60,960 bases of DNA from Prochlorococcus sp. AG-347-K10 (GCA_003278955.1 QCCB01000009.1:1-60960); one strand, 5' to 3'; counted from the stretch's first letter, positions 26,725 to 37,335 are shown. Notes: generated by a model not told the origin, from the sequence alone. Numbers and translations are program-made.

Positions 26725-27954
26725 TTATTTTGAATTAATCGCTAACAAGGCAGTACCAAATGAAGTGGTTTTTTTGCATGAAACTATGGGTATATTAATA
26801 ATTTTTTCTCTTATTTTTCTCCACTGTGGGTTTTTTGAACCTCCACCAATAGTAATAATTTTTTTTGGAAGTGAGCCCGTTATTTCGGCTAGCTTTTCCC
26901 ATCCTTTCAATTCGATCTTGGCGAGCCCCTCGAATAATGCATGTAAATAAAGTGAGTCGCTTACTGGCCTTGGACCAAGTATCGGCTTTAAATTAGAATC
27001 ATTAACAGGAAATCTCTCTCCTTTACTATTAAGAGGTAAAAGATTTAAAGAAGTATTTTTCGATGGATTTATTTGTCGACTGAGCTCCTTTATTTCTGAA
27101 TCAGAGAAGAACTGAGTCAAGATACCGCATCCTGCGTTTGATGCTCCTCCACATATCCAGTGGCCGTTTACTCTATGGTTTGTAATTCCTTGTTTTTTTA
27201 TAGGTTTATCAATAATTTTCTTAACTACAATAGTTGTTCCTAAAACTGTGAGACCATCTTCTTTACCTAAAGCTGCAGCTATTACACTTGCATTAGAGTC
27301 AGTGGTGCCTGAAATTAATATTAATTTTTTATTCAAGTGAAATCTCTCTGCTAAATCAAAATTCACTTGTCCAATAATTTCCCCACTTTTTACTATTTGA
27401 GGTAGGCACTTTAGCCATGAAGTATTGAGATAACTTTTTGGCCATGATTCTTTTTCTAGATCCCAACCAAGTTTTAGATTATTACCTTCTTCTCCATGAG
27501 TCCAATCTTTTAAAAACCAACCAGTGATCCAATCAGATTGATGGCGTAGAAGTATATTTGTCCCGTATTTATCTATCAGTTTTAATGCTTTAGCAAGACT
27601 ACTGTATGGAGTTTGCAGATGATCTTCTCCAGAAGCTAAGGATTCAAGAAGGATATTATGTTCAATACATGCTTGGTCATAAGGTATTGCTTCTCCTATA
27701 GGCTCTCCTTGTAAATTGGATGGTATTAAAGTCCCTGAGGTGCCGGAGATAGCCAATTTATTAAGGTTAATTTTTACCTCGATAGGTAAACTAACTAAAA
27801 GATTTTCACAAGAATTGATCCAAGAATTTGGATTTTTAAAGCTGCATGAATAAGGGACTGAATTGGAATATACTAATTTTTTTTGAAGATTAATTATTGA
27901 TATTCTTGCACCACTTGTTCCAAAATCTAATCCTCCATAAAAATTATCAAGCAT
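26725..27954 (-). CDS. FGGY-family sugar kinase (xylulose/ribulose kinase-like)
   Basis: A 409-residue kinase of the FGGY family, shorter than classical xylulokinase (about 490). The N-terminal phosphate loop 'GGLDFGTSGARISII' and the substrate region with 'SGTSGTLIP' are in the first half. The ATP-binding half has 'ISGTTDSNASVIAAALG', 'GTTIVVKK' and 'ITIGGGSKNPQW'. Short cyanobacterial members have been shown to prefer D-ribulose, which would feed ribulose 5-phosphate into the Calvin cycle. The substrate here is an inference. It follows metK by 12 bases on the same strand. Confidence 0.85.
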   Translation of the reverse strand: MLDNFYGGLDFGTSGARISIINLQKKLVYSNSVPYSCSFKNPNSWINSCENLLVSLPIEVKINLNKLAISGTSGTLIPSNLQGEPIGEAIPYDQACIEHNILLESLASGEDHLQTPYSSLAKALKLIDKYGTNILLRHQSDWITGWFLKDWTHGEEGNNLKLGWDLEKESWPKSYLNTSWLKCLPQIVKSGEIIGQVNFDLAERFHLNKKLILISGTTDSNASVIAAALGKEDGLTVLGTTIVVKKIIDKPIKKQGITNHRVNGHWICGGASNAGCGILTQFFSDSEIKELSRQINPSKNTSLNLLPLNSKGERFPVNDSNLKPILGPRPVSDSLYLHALFEGLAKIELKGWEKLAEITGSLPKKIITIGGGSKNPQWRKIREKIINIPIVSCKKTTSFGTALLAINSK

Positions 27955-27966
27955 AGAATAAATATT

Positions 27967-29208
27967 TTATAAAAATACCTTGGAAGCCTCCGCTAATTGA
28001 GCTGCTTTTTCTTCTACCTTTTCCCAAGGGAGATCGAGATCTCTTCTGCCAAAATGTCCATAGGATGCAGTCTTTCTGAAAAATTTACCACCCATTTTTT
28101 GGGGTAGATTTCTTAGGTCAAATTCTTTTATAATTGCTGCCGGTCTTAAATCAAAGTACTTTTTAATGAGTTCAGTCAAATTAACTTGTGAAATAACGCC
28201 AGTATCAAAAGTTTCAACAAGAATGGAAATCGGTTTTGCAACTCCAATTGCATAACTTAATTGTACTTCTGCCTTTTTTGCTAATTTTGCCTTAACTATA
28301 CTTTTAGCTACATAACGTGCTGCATAAGCAGCTGATCTATCTACTTTTGTGGGATCTTTACCCGAAAATGCCCCTCCTCCATGTCTTGCATAACCCCCAT
28401 AAGTATCTACAATAATTTTTCTTCCAGTAAGTCCGGCATCTCCTTGAGGCCCCCCTACGACAAATTTGCCCGTGGGATTCACTAGAAATCTTGTTTTGAT
28501 AATGTTTGGTTTGATTTCTAAATCTTCAGTAGCAGGAATTACAACATGCTTCCATAAATCTTCTTTTATTCTTTGACGAATTTCTCTTTCATTTGTTACC
28601 CCATCTATCTCAGGATTATGTTGAGTTGAAATTAAGATTGTATTAATAGAGACTGGTAAACCTTTTTGGTAATCAATGCTTACTTGAGTTTTACCATCAG
28701 GGAGTAGATAATTAAGTACGTTTTCATGCCTTACCTTAGCAAGTTGAATGGCTAATCTATGAGCCAAGCTAATCGGTAAGGGCATTAATTCAGGCGTCTC
28801 ATCGCATGCATAGCCGAACATTATGCCTTGGTCGCCAGCTCCGGTATTATCTTCCAAATCATCGTTAACATCATCTGCTTCGTTTACACCTTGAGAAATA
28901 TCTGGTGATTGCTCGTCAAGTGCTACTAAAACCGCACAACTATTTGCGTCAAAACCCCCTGCCTTATAGCCTTCATATCCAATTTCTTTAATTACATTTC
29001 TAACAAGTTTTATATAATCGACTTTTGCTTTTGAAGTTATTTCTCCAGTAAGTAAACAAAGACCCGTATTAACAACTGTTTCGCATGCAACTCTGCTTTT
29101 TGGATCTTCTGTTAATAAAGCATCTAAAACAGCGTCACTAATTTGATCACATATTTTGTCAGGATGACCTTCAGTTACTGATTCTGAAGTGAAAATGAAA
29201 TCACTCAT
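27967..29208 (-). CDS. metK: S-adenosylmethionine synthetase
   Basis: MetK makes S-adenosylmethionine from methionine and ATP. All signatures are present in the 413 residues: '[19 protein letters not shown]' with the catalytic His, '[12 protein letters not shown]' (the GAGDQG hexapeptide), and '[23 protein letters not shown]' (key residues GGGAFSGKD). The ATG at 29208 is preferred over an upstream TTG because it gives the usual start '[11 protein letters not shown]'. I found no clear SAM riboswitch in the 138 bases before it. Confidence 0.98.
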   Translation of the reverse strand: MSDFIFTSESVTEGHPDKICDQISDAVLDALLTEDPKSRVACETVVNTGLCLLTGEITSKAKVDYIKLVRNVIKEIGYEGYKAGGFDANSCAVLVALDEQSPDISQGVNEADDVNDDLEDNTGAGDQGIMFGYACDETPELMPLPISLAHRLAIQLAKVRHENVLNYLLPDGKTQVSIDYQKGLPVSINTILISTQHNPEIDGVTNEREIRQRIKEDLWKHVVIPATEDLEIKPNIIKTRFLVNPTGKFVVGGPQGDAGLTGRKIIVDTYGGYARHGGGAFSGKDPTKVDRSAAYAARYVAKSIVKAKLAKKAEVQLSYAIGVAKPISILVETFDTGVISQVNLTELIKKYFDLRPAAIIKEFDLRNLPQKMGGKFFRKTASYGHFGRRDLDLPWEKVEEKAAQLAEASKVFL

Positions 29209-29346
29209 TAACAAATAATTTTGGGATTAGGCATTATCCTAAATTAAATTATCGTTACAAATCAATTATTGTAAATTAAAAAATACTTGTGTAAGGATTA
29301 TGAGGCTTAAGTTCCTATATTTCGTGAACAAAATAAATAAGTGAAG

Positions 29347-30438
29347 TTATACAGTTTCAGCTGAGGCTGTTGAGATTTCTTCGTTTTCGTCAGTTTGTTC
29401 AAATAACATTTGTTTATATTTCGCAGCCATTTCTTCAGCTTTATTAAAAACTTTTTGAGGGTCAGTTAGCATATCGCCTGGTTCAGGTTCAAGTGCTTTA
29501 GTAGATAATGAAATTCGCCCTCTTTCTGAATCAAGGTCAATTATCATGACTTTCATTTGGTCACTCACATTTAAAACATTATGAGGAGTCTCAATATGTT
29601 CATGACTAATTTCAGAAATGTGCAATAAACCACTTACTCCACCAATATCAATAAAGGCTCCATAAGGTTTAATACCTTTTACAGAACCAACAACAACTTC
29701 ACCTACCTCAAGTCGGTTCATTTTTTTCTCAACCAAAGCTCTTCTATGACTTAGTACTAATCTATTTCTCTCTTCATCAACTTCAAGAAATTTTAAAGGT
29801 AAATATTCACCTTCTAAGTCATCTTTAATTTTTCGAGCACTTATATGAGAGCCTGGGATAAAACCTCTCAAGCCTTCTACCCTAACAAGAGCTCCGCCTC
29901 TATTTGTTGCAAAAACTTCAGAATATATAGTCGCATCTTCTTTTTGGAGCTGTCTAACTCTTTCCCATGCTCTTTGATATTCAATTCTTCTAATGGAGAG
30001 GGCTAATTGGCCATCTTCATTTTCTTCGCTCATTATGAAAAATTCTCTACTTTCTGAAGGTTGTAAAACATCATTAAGTCCTTCAACTCTATTTATTGAA
30101 ACCTCCTGAACAGGCATAAAAGCAGCTGTTTTTGCCCCTATATCTATCATGGCCCCTTTGGGCTCTAGAGCGAAAACGGTACCTTTAACTAGATCGCCAG
30201 GCTTAAAATTATAGTCATACTTACCCAAAAGTGATGCAAATTCTTCTTGTGTGAATCCTGCGTTTTCGAAATCTGCATTTGCCCTGCTAGAAGAAGAATC
30301 TGCTGAAGGTATATCGCTCTTCTCGAATGATAAATCTTCCTCATTTAGGGATGTTGAAACATTATCTAACTCAGACGAATTTTTAATTTCTTGATCCTCT
30401 GAAAGTTCTTTAACGGTTTGGGAAGAATTTTCGTTCAT
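29347..30438 (-). CDS. rpsA: 30S ribosomal protein S1
   Basis: Ribosomal protein S1 in its shorter cyanobacterial form (363 residues). After an acidic Ser/Glu-rich head of about 70 residues come three S1 domains: 'GDLVKGTVFALEPKGAMIDIG', a middle one with 'FATNRGGALVRVEGLRGFIPGS', and the best conserved 'GEVVVGSVKGIKPYGAFIDIG' with 'SGLLHISEIS'. The last ends in an acidic tail. The E. coli protein has six domains; the three-domain form is normal for cyanobacteria. It helps mRNA bind the 30S subunit where Shine-Dalgarno sequences are weak. Confidence 0.95.
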   Translation of the reverse strand: MNENSSQTVKELSEDQEIKNSSELDNVSTSLNEEDLSFEKSDIPSADSSSSRANADFENAGFTQEEFASLLGKYDYNFKPGDLVKGTVFALEPKGAMIDIGAKTAAFMPVQEVSINRVEGLNDVLQPSESREFFIMSEENEDGQLALSIRRIEYQRAWERVRQLQKEDATIYSEVFATNRGGALVRVEGLRGFIPGSHISARKIKDDLEGEYLPLKFLEVDEERNRLVLSHRRALVEKKMNRLEVGEVVVGSVKGIKPYGAFIDIGGVSGLLHISEISHEHIETPHNVLNVSDQMKVMIIDLDSERGRISLSTKALEPEPGDMLTDPQKVFNKAEEMAAKYKQMLFEQTDENEEISTASAETV

Positions 30439-30547
30439 TTGTTGTAACGCAGACTACCTAAGGTAGTTAGAAAGGAATGCTAATAGCCTGCAAACTAATA
30501 GCAAAAAACATCTGTGGTATGTATTCTACACTTTAAGATGCTAAATT

Positions 30548-31027
30548 TTATGAAATTGAAGCTAATTGGTTTTTTGAACTTCCTTTTAGAGATTCAAGAG
30601 TAGAAATAAAATCTTTTACCCCATTAAATTTTCTGTAAACTGACGCGTATCTTATATAAGCGACTTCGTTTTCTTTCCTAAGATTTTTAAGAATCAATTC
30701 TCCAATTTGTGAAGATTTAATATCTTTATTAGAGTCTTGAACGATTTGTGATTCAATTCCATCTACGAAATTTATAATTGCTTCACTACTGAAGTTAGTT
30801 TTTTCGCATGCTCTTGATATACCAGTAAATAATTTTTGCTTATCAAATAATTCTCTACCACCGTCTTTCTTTATAACTGAAACTGGCATTGATTCCACTC
30901 TTTCATAAGTTGTAAATCTAAAGCTGCAATTTAAGCACTCTCTTCTTCTTCGAACACTTTTACCACTATCAGCAGATCTTGATTCCAAAACTCTGCTATC
31001 TGTGTTTTGACAGGTTGGACACTGCAT
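30548..31027 (-). CDS. nrdR: Transcriptional repressor NrdR
   Basis: NrdR represses ribonucleotide reductase genes in response to (d)ATP. The 159-residue protein starts '[17 protein letters not shown]', with a zinc ribbon whose second pair is '[10 protein letters not shown]', followed by an ATP-cone domain ('[16 protein letters not shown]'). A frame runs on upstream to 31126, but the zinc-ribbon Met at 31027 is the family start. No ribonucleotide reductase gene is in the window. Confidence 0.96.
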   Translation of the reverse strand: MQCPTCQNTDSRVLESRSADSGKSVRRRRECLNCSFRFTTYERVESMPVSVIKKDGGRELFDKQKLFTGISRACEKTNFSSEAIINFVDGIESQIVQDSNKDIKSSQIGELILKNLRKENEVAYIRYASVYRKFNGVKDFISTLESLKGSSKNQLASIS

Positions 31028-31087
31028 GTGGTGAAATAAGATGTACCTTAACTCTAATAGTAGATTAATATTCAAATTATGAAAAGT

Positions 31088-31117
31088 AAAAAACCTCTTT
31101 AACAAGAGGTTTTTTTC
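31088..31117 (-). terminator. Terminator of the psbB-psbT transcript
   Basis: A strong hairpin AACCTCTT-TAAC-AAGAGGTT is flanked by A-runs on one side and T-runs on the other, so it can work on both strands. It is placed just after the psbT stop and before nrdR. Confidence 0.85.
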
Positions 31118-31122
31118 TTGGT

Positions 31123-31221
31123 TCATTTTCTATCAAATTTAGGTGGGTCTCTAAAGGCGACAGCAAAGAATAAGGTTACAACTGCAAGAGTTAGAATAAG
31201 GACGTAAGCGAAAGCTTCCAT
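31123..31221 (-). CDS. psbT: Photosystem II protein T
   Basis: A 32-residue single-helix subunit, sequence start '[19 protein letters not shown]', with the polar end '[10 protein letters not shown]'. PsbT sits at the photosystem II dimer interface and helps the QA region. It is directly downstream of psbB, the conserved order. Confidence 0.97.
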   Translation of the reverse strand: MEAFAYVLILTLAVVTLFFAVAFRDPPKFDRK

Positions 31222-31244
31222 AAGATTAAGTAATAAAGTTTAGT

Positions 31245-32768
31245 TTAAACCCTTCCTGGGATTCTTCTTGTGGTTTCGTCACCAAGTTTCTTGAATAAAC
31301 CAAATTCAACTTGGTCTCCAATCTCAGCATCAATACCAGCGAAGGAATTTCTGTATAGAGTTCTTGAAGCATGCCACCAGTGGCCAAACAAGAATAGTAA
31401 TCCGAAACATAAATGTGCATATGTAAACCATGCTCTCGGTGAGCTTCGGAATACACCGTCGGATTTATATGTTTCTCTGTCAAACTTGAATGCTTCTCCA
31501 AGTTGAGCCTTTCTAGCTAATCTTTTAACTACTGCAGGATCTGTAAATGTTTGCCCATCTAGGTCTCCTCCATAGATAGTTGCAGTGATACCAGTCTGTT
31601 CAAATGAATACTTTGCTTCAGCTCTTCTAAATGGAATATCTGCCCTTACATTACCTTCTTTGTCTTCAAGAATGACAGGGAAGTTTTCAAAGAAATTGGG
31701 AATTCTTCTAACTTCTAATTCGTTACCTTCCTTGTCTTGAAAAGCAATATGACCTTGCCAACCAGTTGGTAATCCATCACCATTTACAAGAGCTCCAACT
31801 CTAAATAGTCCTCCTTTAGCTGGACTATTCCCAACATAGTCGTAGAAGGCTAATTTTTCTGGAATAGATGCATATGCCTCTGATTTAGTGGCACCATTAT
31901 CTATAGCTGCTTGCACTCTTCTATTAATTTCAGTTTTGAAATAGCCAGAGTCCCATTGATATCTGGTAGGGCCAAAAAGTTCTACTGGGGTTGTTGCTGA
32001 ACCGTACCACATTGTTCCGGCAACAACGAAAGATACAAATAATACAGCGGCTAAAGCACTAGCTAGGACTCCTTCGAGACTTCCAAGTTTTAATGCTTTA
32101 TAAAGCCTTTCTCCAGGTCTATTGGTTATGTGAAAAATACCTCCAATAATGCCCATAAGTCCTGCCGCAATATGATTCGCTACAATACCTCCTGGATTAA
32201 AAGGATTAAATCCTTCTACTCCCCAGGAAGGAGCCACAGGTTCTACATGACCAGTTAGGCCATAAGGGTCAGAAACCCAAATGCCCACGTTTGCGCAATG
32301 AAAAGCACCAAAACCAAAACATGTTAGTCCGGCTAGAAGAAGGTGAATCCCAAAAATTCTTGGCAAATCAAGAGCAGGCTCGCCAGTTCTTGAATCTTCC
32401 CATAAATCTAAGTCCCAGTAGGTCCAGTGCCAAATAGAGGCCAACATCAATAGACCGCTAAATACTATGTGAGCTGCTGCAACCCCTTCGAAACTCCAGA
32501 ATCCAGGATCAACTCCAGTAGCACCAGTAATATCCCATCCGTTCCAACTACTTGTGATGCCTAGTCTTGCCATGAAAGGCATAACGTACATTCCCTGTCT
32601 CCACATTGGATTGAGAACAGCATCAGAAGGATCAAAAATGGCTAATTCATAAAGAGCCATTGAACCGGCCCAGCCGGCTAATAATGCAGTATGCATAAGA
32701 TGCACAGCAAGTAGTCGACCTGGGTCATTAATAACTACTGTGTGAACTCGATACCAAGGCAATCCCAT
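31245..32768 (-). CDS. psbB: Photosystem II CP47 chlorophyll protein
   Basis: CP47, the inner chlorophyll a antenna of photosystem II (here binding divinyl chlorophyll in this lineage). The 507 residues start '[20 protein letters not shown]' and have six helices with paired His ligands ('[15 protein letters not shown]', '[18 protein letters not shown]', '[20 protein letters not shown]', named by key residues). A large lumenal loop lies between helices 5 and 6. The C-terminus 'TTRRIPGRV' is typical. It is transcribed with psbT. Confidence 0.98.
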   Translation of the reverse strand: MGLPWYRVHTVVINDPGRLLAVHLMHTALLAGWAGSMALYELAIFDPSDAVLNPMWRQGMYVMPFMARLGITSSWNGWDITGATGVDPGFWSFEGVAAAHIVFSGLLMLASIWHWTYWDLDLWEDSRTGEPALDLPRIFGIHLLLAGLTCFGFGAFHCANVGIWVSDPYGLTGHVEPVAPSWGVEGFNPFNPGGIVANHIAAGLMGIIGGIFHITNRPGERLYKALKLGSLEGVLASALAAVLFVSFVVAGTMWYGSATTPVELFGPTRYQWDSGYFKTEINRRVQAAIDNGATKSEAYASIPEKLAFYDYVGNSPAKGGLFRVGALVNGDGLPTGWQGHIAFQDKEGNELEVRRIPNFFENFPVILEDKEGNVRADIPFRRAEAKYSFEQTGITATIYGGDLDGQTFTDPAVVKRLARKAQLGEAFKFDRETYKSDGVFRSSPRAWFTYAHLCFGLLFLFGHWWHASRTLYRNSFAGIDAEIGDQVEFGLFKKLGDETTRRIPGRV

Positions 32769-32990
32769 CGGTTAATTTCTAGTAACTATGCTGAATAAAC
32801 AGCTAAACATCACGATAGTAAGGGTTTTTTAGTCTTTGAGGGATTTTTGTAAATAAATTTATTTTCTTGCAAAAATTGGGCAAATCTATTGGTAGAACTG
32901 AGTTTATAAGGAATTTTTGGCTAAAAACTGTTAATATTTTGGTCACAATTCTCAAAGTAAAACGCCAAAATAAGAAAAATAACTAAAAAA

Positions 32991-33353
32991 ATGGCAACTA
33001 TTAGATTTATTCGTGAGGATTTAGAGGTCCAATGCAATCCGGGTGAAAATTTAAGGGAACTTGTAATTAGAGAGAATTTACAGCTTTATGGACTAAAAGG
33101 TATTTTAGGAAATTGTGGAGGTGCGGGACAATGCAGTACTTGTTTTATCTCAGTTGAAGGTGGAAACAAAAATTCTTTGAGTCCTCTCACATCTGTTGAA
33201 GAGGAAAAACTTAAAAACAGACCAGAAAATTGGCGCCTTGCATGTCAAACATTAATAAAATCATCTGCTGTAGTTTTAACAAAACCACAATCACCCCCTT
33301 CAAATTTGGAAGAACTAAAGAAAATTAGTGAAAATAAAAAATTACCTCGATAA
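32991..33353 (+). CDS. [2Fe-2S] ferredoxin
   Basis: A 120-residue plant-type ferredoxin-fold protein. The cluster cysteines are in 'GNCGGAGQCSTCFISV' (C-x5-C-x2-C) and 'LACQTL'. Around the cluster it differs from the main photosynthetic PetF ('ARAGACSTC' there), so it is a secondary ferredoxin, seen regularly next to psbB in cyanobacteria. The partner is unknown. The tail 'LEELKKISENKKLPR' is basic. It is divergent from psbB, with about 220 bases of shared promoter region. Confidence 0.9.
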   Translation: MATIRFIREDLEVQCNPGENLRELVIRENLQLYGLKGILGNCGGAGQCSTCFISVEGGNKNSLSPLTSVEEEKLKNRPENWRLACQTLIKSSAVVLTKPQSPPSNLEELKKISENKKLPR

Positions 33354-33454
33354 ATTGTTTAAGACTGTTAATCAGTTTATAAAATTTGTTTATTTTTCCA
33401 CTTTATTCCAAGTTATGCGTTTATAGTCTTAATACCTAATATAGAACCAATTAA

Positions 33455-33607
33455 ATGGAAACAACTAACTTTGGATTCGTAGCTAGTCTTTTATTTGTAG
33501 GGGTGCCAACAATATTCCTAATAGGTTTATTTATTTCTACACAAGATGGAGAAAAATCAAGCTTTTACTCTGACTCTAGTAAAGGTAGGCTTGGGCCAAA
33601 ACGATAA
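33455..33607 (+). CDS. psbM: Photosystem II protein M
   Basis: The 50-residue PsbM starts 'METTNFGFVASLLFVGVP', the usual start, with one membrane helix and a polar tail about 15 residues longer than in plants, as is normal in picocyanobacteria. PsbM lies at the centre of the photosystem II dimer. It precedes prmC by 11 bases. Confidence 0.95.
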   Translation: METTNFGFVASLLFVGVPTIFLIGLFISTQDGEKSSFYSDSSKGRLGPKR

Positions 33608-33618
33608 TGCTTTAATAA

Positions 33619-34488
33619 ATGCTTTGCATTTCTGTAGAAGAATTTTTATTTTGGAAAAAAAAGCAACTTTCTAAAGGAGGCGATCAACAATCTTTTGCTG
33701 TTTTACTTGATTGTATAGGCGGTGTATCGGCTAATGATCTAAATTTGATGAGTATAAATCCCAGGGGAAACTTATATTTAAAAACAAAATTAGAATTTTT
33801 AGAATCTGTTTGGGATGATCATTTACTAAGATCTTGCCCAATTCAATATCTTTGTGGAATAACTTTTTGGAGAGACTTAAAATTAAAAGTTACAAACAAA
33901 GTACTCATCCCCAGACCAGAAACAGAGCTCATAGTTGATATCGTCTTCAATATATTCCGAAAGAAATCAGAAAAATTATTTTTTGCTGAATTAGGAACTG
34001 GATCAGGTGCAATTAGTATTGCTTTGGCATTGGCTTATCCATTGAGTAAGGGAGTAGCAACTGATATAGAAAAAGATGCATTAGAAATAGCCAATAAAAA
34101 TTTTATAAATTCATCTAAAAAATCAAATTTGAAATTTTATTGTGGAAATTGGTGGTCACCTCTTGAAAGTTTTAAAGGAAAATTAGACCTCGCTATTTCA
34201 AACCCGCCATATATTCCCAAAGATACTTATGAAAAATTACCCAAAGAAGTTAAGAATTTCGAACCTAAAGTCGCTTTATTAGGTGGCGAAGATGGTTTAA
34301 AACATATTAGGGAAATAATACAAAAAGCACCGTTATTCTTAAGAGAGAATGGTTGGCTAATTTTAGAGAATCATTTTGATCAAAGTGAGAAAGTAAAACA
34401 ACTACTTATTAAAAATAAATTTACATCAATAGAAATTGTGAAAGATCTTTCAGGTATTGGTAGGTTTACCATTGGAAGATATAAATAA
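33619..34488 (+). CDS. prmC: Peptide chain release factor N5-glutamine methyltransferase
   Basis: PrmC methylates the glutamine of the GGQ motif in release factors, raising termination efficiency. The 289-residue protein has an N-terminal helical domain and a SAM-binding domain with 'FAELGTGSGAISIALA' and the catalytic 'AISNPPYIP' that holds the target glutamine. 'LIPRPETELIV' just before the fold is also typical. It is followed by the tsaC-like gene, a common pairing of translation genes. Confidence 0.95.
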   Translation: MLCISVEEFLFWKKKQLSKGGDQQSFAVLLDCIGGVSANDLNLMSINPRGNLYLKTKLEFLESVWDDHLLRSCPIQYLCGITFWRDLKLKVTNKVLIPRPETELIVDIVFNIFRKKSEKLFFAELGTGSGAISIALALAYPLSKGVATDIEKDALEIANKNFINSSKKSNLKFYCGNWWSPLESFKGKLDLAISNPPYIPKDTYEKLPKEVKNFEPKVALLGGEDGLKHIREIIQKAPLFLRENGWLILENHFDQSEKVKQLLIKNKFTSIEIVKDLSGIGRFTIGRYK

Positions 34489-34511
34489 ATTATTATAGGT
34501 TCATAATCTAA

Positions 34512-35090
34512 ATGAATTTAGTAGATTGCAAAACTGCCTTGAAGACTCTTAAAAGTGGGTTGCCTATAATTTTCCCTACGGATACTTTACCTGCAATTGG
34601 ATGCTTACCAAAATTCTCAAATATTATTTATGAGTTTAAAAAAAGAGATAGAAACAAACCCTTAATTCTTATGGGATCAGAACATCAACATTTAATTGAT
34701 TATGTTCACGAATCAGCTAAAGAAGACTATGAAAATTTAGCTTCAAAATATTGGCCTGGAGCTCTGACAATTGTTATTCCTGCTTCAGAAAAGCAGGTCG
34801 CAAACCTTACCAGCAATGATTTGACTATTGGGTTGAGAATTCCAAATTCAAATATCGCACAATCACTTTTGAGAGAAACAGGCCCTTTGTTAACTTCAAG
34901 TGCAAATATTTCAGGTTTGAAAGGATCAATTACAGCTGAAGGTATTGCTCTAGACTTCCCTTCTTTAAAAATTTTGGGTCCTATCCCCTGGGGAAAAAGT
35001 AGTGGAAAAGCTAGTACTATCATATTCTGGAAGAAAAGTGGAAATTGGAGGTTAATTAGAGAAGGAGAAGTGGTAGTGAGGGAATTATAA
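34512..35090 (+). CDS. tsaC: Threonylcarbamoyl-AMP synthase
   Basis: Sua5/YrdC/YciO-family protein of 192 residues that makes threonylcarbamoyl-AMP from Thr, bicarbonate and ATP for the t6A37 modification of ANN-reading tRNAs. Motifs are 'PIIFPTDTLPAIGC', 'KKRDRNKPLIL' (the family KxR-type nucleotide site) and 'LLTSSANISGLKGS'. It lacks the extra Sua5 domain, so TsaC type. It lies between prmC and a small membrane protein. Confidence 0.92.
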   Translation: MNLVDCKTALKTLKSGLPIIFPTDTLPAIGCLPKFSNIIYEFKKRDRNKPLILMGSEHQHLIDYVHESAKEDYENLASKYWPGALTIVIPASEKQVANLTSNDLTIGLRIPNSNIAQSLLRETGPLLTSSANISGLKGSITAEGIALDFPSLKILGPIPWGKSSGKASTIIFWKKSGNWRLIREGEVVVREL

Positions 35091-35092
35091 TA

Positions 35093-35269
35093 ATGGTTTT
35101 TTTATTATTTTTTGTTTTAATAATTCAATTTTTTACTTATTGGATATTTGAACCCCTTGCATCTTTTTTTGAGTACTTTTTCGAAATCAGATTGTTTCCT
35201 ATCATTGCTCTCATAGGTTTGATCTTTTTATTTTCAGCAAAGAATATTGAACAGAAGGAAATAAATTAA
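35093..35269 (+). CDS. 58-residue membrane protein
   Basis: Starts 2 bases after the tsaC stop and has two hydrophobic segments ('FLLFFVLIIQFFTYWIF' and 'LFPIIALIGLIFLFSA') with a short polar end 'KNIEQKEIN'. No family recognised. Position suggests it is translated with tsaC. The tRNA-Thr gene follows on the other strand. Confidence 0.7.
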   Translation: MVFLLFFVLIIQFFTYWIFEPLASFFEYFFEIRLFPIIALIGLIFLFSAKNIEQKEIN

Positions 35270-35271
35270 AA

Positions 35272-35343
35272 TGCCGGCTAACAGATTTGAACTGATGACC
35301 TTCGCTTTACAAAAGCGCTGCTCTACCGCTGAGCTAAGCCGGC
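35272..35343 (-). tRNA. tRNA-Thr (anticodon TGT)
   Basis: A 72-base cloverleaf: acceptor GCCGGCT / AGCCGGC, D-arm GCTC/GAGC, anticodon loop TTTGTAA, T-arm ATCAG/CTGTT region, discriminator A. CCA is not encoded. The anticodon-stem base pair 27-43 is a G-A mismatch. Confidence 0.95.
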
Positions 35344-35408
35344 ATAACCACTATCTTACAATTAAGGTGGTTCAATCTTTAGTATTTTTTATGGGTTCTT
35401 AAAATTTA

Positions 35409-35744
35409 TTACTTTTTGATATCTTTTTGACTTTTATCATTCTTATCATTTTTTTTAAACTTTATTTCTCCTGTAATAGTTCTTTTTATTGGTAAATTTG
35501 CAACTAAAGCAGTCATTCTGTCCTCTGTCTCTAAACTTACTGCCACCTCTTCAAAATCAATCTCAACATATTTAGCAACAACATCGAGTATTTCTTTCCT
35601 CATTTTATCTAAAAGATCAGTTGTTAAGGAACTCATATCAACTCTGTCATGAGCAAGTACAAGTTGTAATCTTTCTCTAGCTGTATTTGCACTAGACGTT
35701 TCTCTGCCTAGTAATTTATTTATAAGATCTCTGAGTGTCATCAT
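35409..35744 (-). CDS. minE: Cell division topological specificity factor MinE
   Basis: MinE drives MinD off the membrane and makes the Min proteins oscillate, placing the division septum mid-cell. The 111 residues begin with the membrane-binding '[13 protein letters not shown]' and include '[17 protein letters not shown]', the MinD-contact stretch. The tail '[15 protein letters not shown]' is a lineage-specific basic extension. It follows minD by 1 base; the order is minC-minD-minE on the minus strand. Confidence 0.96.
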   Translation of the reverse strand: MMTLRDLINKLLGRETSSANTARERLQLVLAHDRVDMSSLTTDLLDKMRKEILDVVAKYVEIDFEEVAVSLETEDRMTALVANLPIKRTITGEIKFKKNDKNDKSQKDIKK

Positions 35745-35745
35745 T

Positions 35746-36561
35746 TTAAAAAACCTTTGTTTGCATTAATCTCATGAATTTATCTTTAAGACTTTTACCT
35801 TCTTTTTTTAGATCAATAATTGGTACGTCTTTATTTGTAAGTCTTTGAGAAACATTCAGATAACATTTTTTTGCAGGAGATCTAGCATCTGAAAGTGTCA
35901 GTGGCTCTCCTCTATTTGTACTTATTATTACCTGTTCATCTTCTAAAACAATACCTAATAAGGGCAAAGAAAGGATCCCTTGAACATCTTCGATAGATAA
36001 CATTTCTTGACTAGCCATCATGTTAGGGCGAACTCTATTGATTACAAGTTGTATAGGCTCAATATCTGAGGAGTTAAGAATCCCTATTACTCTATCCGCA
36101 TCACGCACTGCAGATAATTCTGGGTTAGTAACAACAATAGCCTCTTTACAGGCTGCAAGAGCATTTTTAAAGCCATCTTCTACACCAGCAGGGCAATCTA
36201 CCAAGACAAAATCAAATTTCTCACTAAGAAGCTCACTAATTTTTTTCATATCATCGGGCTTCATCCAATCCAACATCCTTGGATCTCCAGCAGGTAGAAG
36301 AGCAAGATTAGGCTCCTTTTTATGTCTAACCAATGCTTGGTCAAGACGACAATTTTTGTCTAGAACATCTTGAGCCGTATAAATAATGCGATTTTCTAAT
36401 CCCAGAAGAAGATCTAAATTTCTTAAGCCAAAATCAGCATCCAATACAGCAGTTGTTGCTCCGCTATTAGCAAGTGCTATGCCTAGGTTTGCAGTTAAAG
36501 TGGTTTTACCAACTCCTCCTTTACCTGAACAAATTAATATTGTGCGAGTATTTTTCCCCAC
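35746..36561 (-). CDS. minD: Septum site-determining ATPase MinD
   Basis: MinD is a membrane-cycling ATPase that carries MinC. The deviant Walker A '[16 protein letters not shown]' has the signature Lys, the Walker B is '[14 protein letters not shown]', and the C-terminal amphipathic membrane helix is '[10 protein letters not shown]'. The 271 residues are a normal length. It is the middle gene of minCDE. Confidence 0.98.
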   Translation of the reverse strand: MGKNTRTILICSGKGGVGKTTLTANLGIALANSGATTAVLDADFGLRNLDLLLGLENRIIYTAQDVLDKNCRLDQALVRHKKEPNLALLPAGDPRMLDWMKPDDMKKISELLSEKFDFVLVDCPAGVEDGFKNALAACKEAIVVTNPELSAVRDADRVIGILNSSDIEPIQLVINRVRPNMMASQEMLSIEDVQGILSLPLLGIVLEDEQVIISTNRGEPLTLSDARSPAKKCYLNVSQRLTNKDVPIIDLKKEGKSLKDKFMRLMQTKVF

Positions 36562-36672
36562 GATTTTAAGGATTTTTCAAATAATAAAGCCACTAGCAGA
36601 AAGTTAAATATTTTAAAGATTAAGTAATTCTTAAATTTATAAATTTTGAATTAATTTATTGCAAATTATTGA

Positions 36673-37335
36673 TTAATTTTTAGTTTCGATTATGTGTGGT
36701 TTGATAATGATCGTTTGTTTATCTATAACCGCTATCTCTGGGTAACAATTTTTGGGCTTATCCTTTGGCCCAATAGCTACTACATCTGCAATTCGTAATT
36801 GTAAAGGATTTAAATAAAGTGATGTAATAGAGGCTTTTTTATTTCCACTTTTTCCGGCGAATGCGATACCTAGTAATTTGCCCCAAACGTAAATGTTTTT
36901 TTTGGCGGAAACTATTGCCCCTGGATTAACGTCTCCAATAATGCACAGGTTTCCATTTGAAGATATTCTGTTACCTGATCGAACTGTACCTTTGTGAAGA
37001 ATATCGTCTTTGTTGTTTGACTTAAATAAAAGTAGCTTTTTTTTAATCTCTTGATCTTTATAAAAAGTTGAATCTATTTTTAAAGACTTTCCACTTAATA
37101 TCGTTTCTCTATTATTTGAGTAAACGTACAATGAGGTTATGTTAATTTTGTCGAAATGATTTTTTAATTTTGATAATTGATGAGAACTTATTGATTCATT
37201 GACTGCGAAAATTTTTGCTTCTAAGGGTTCCTTCATAGAAGAAAATTGTTTAAAAGTTTCATAGATATTATCTAAATCAAACAAGGAACAAATTTTTAAA
37301 TATTGACTTTTAGTGCTACTTAGAACGATTTCCAT
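36673..37335 (-). CDS. minC: Septum formation inhibitor MinC
   Basis: MinC blocks FtsZ assembly away from mid-cell. The C-terminal beta-helix domain is clear: 'VRSGNRISSNGNLCIIGDVNPGAIVSAKKNIYVWGKLLG' (key residues RSG, GDVNPGA and VWGKL), which binds MinD. The N-terminal FtsZ-binding part is poorly conserved. The 220 residues are typical. It is first in the minCDE operon and starts 10 bases after the HD-domain gene's stop. Confidence 0.95.
   Translation of the reverse strand: MEIVLSSTKSQYLKICSLFDLDNIYETFKQFSSMKEPLEAKIFAVNESISSHQLSKLKNHFDKINITSLYVYSNNRETILSGKSLKIDSTFYKDQEIKKKLLLFKSNNKDDILHKGTVRSGNRISSNGNLCIIGDVNPGAIVSAKKNIYVWGKLLGIAFAGKSGNKKASITSLYLNPLQLRIADVVAIGPKDKPKNCYPEIAVIDKQTIIIKPHIIETKN

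Noticed and set aside
29209..29346. Possible SAM riboswitch before metK
   Set aside because: I could not find a paired multi-helix layout or known SAM-box motifs in the 138 bases.
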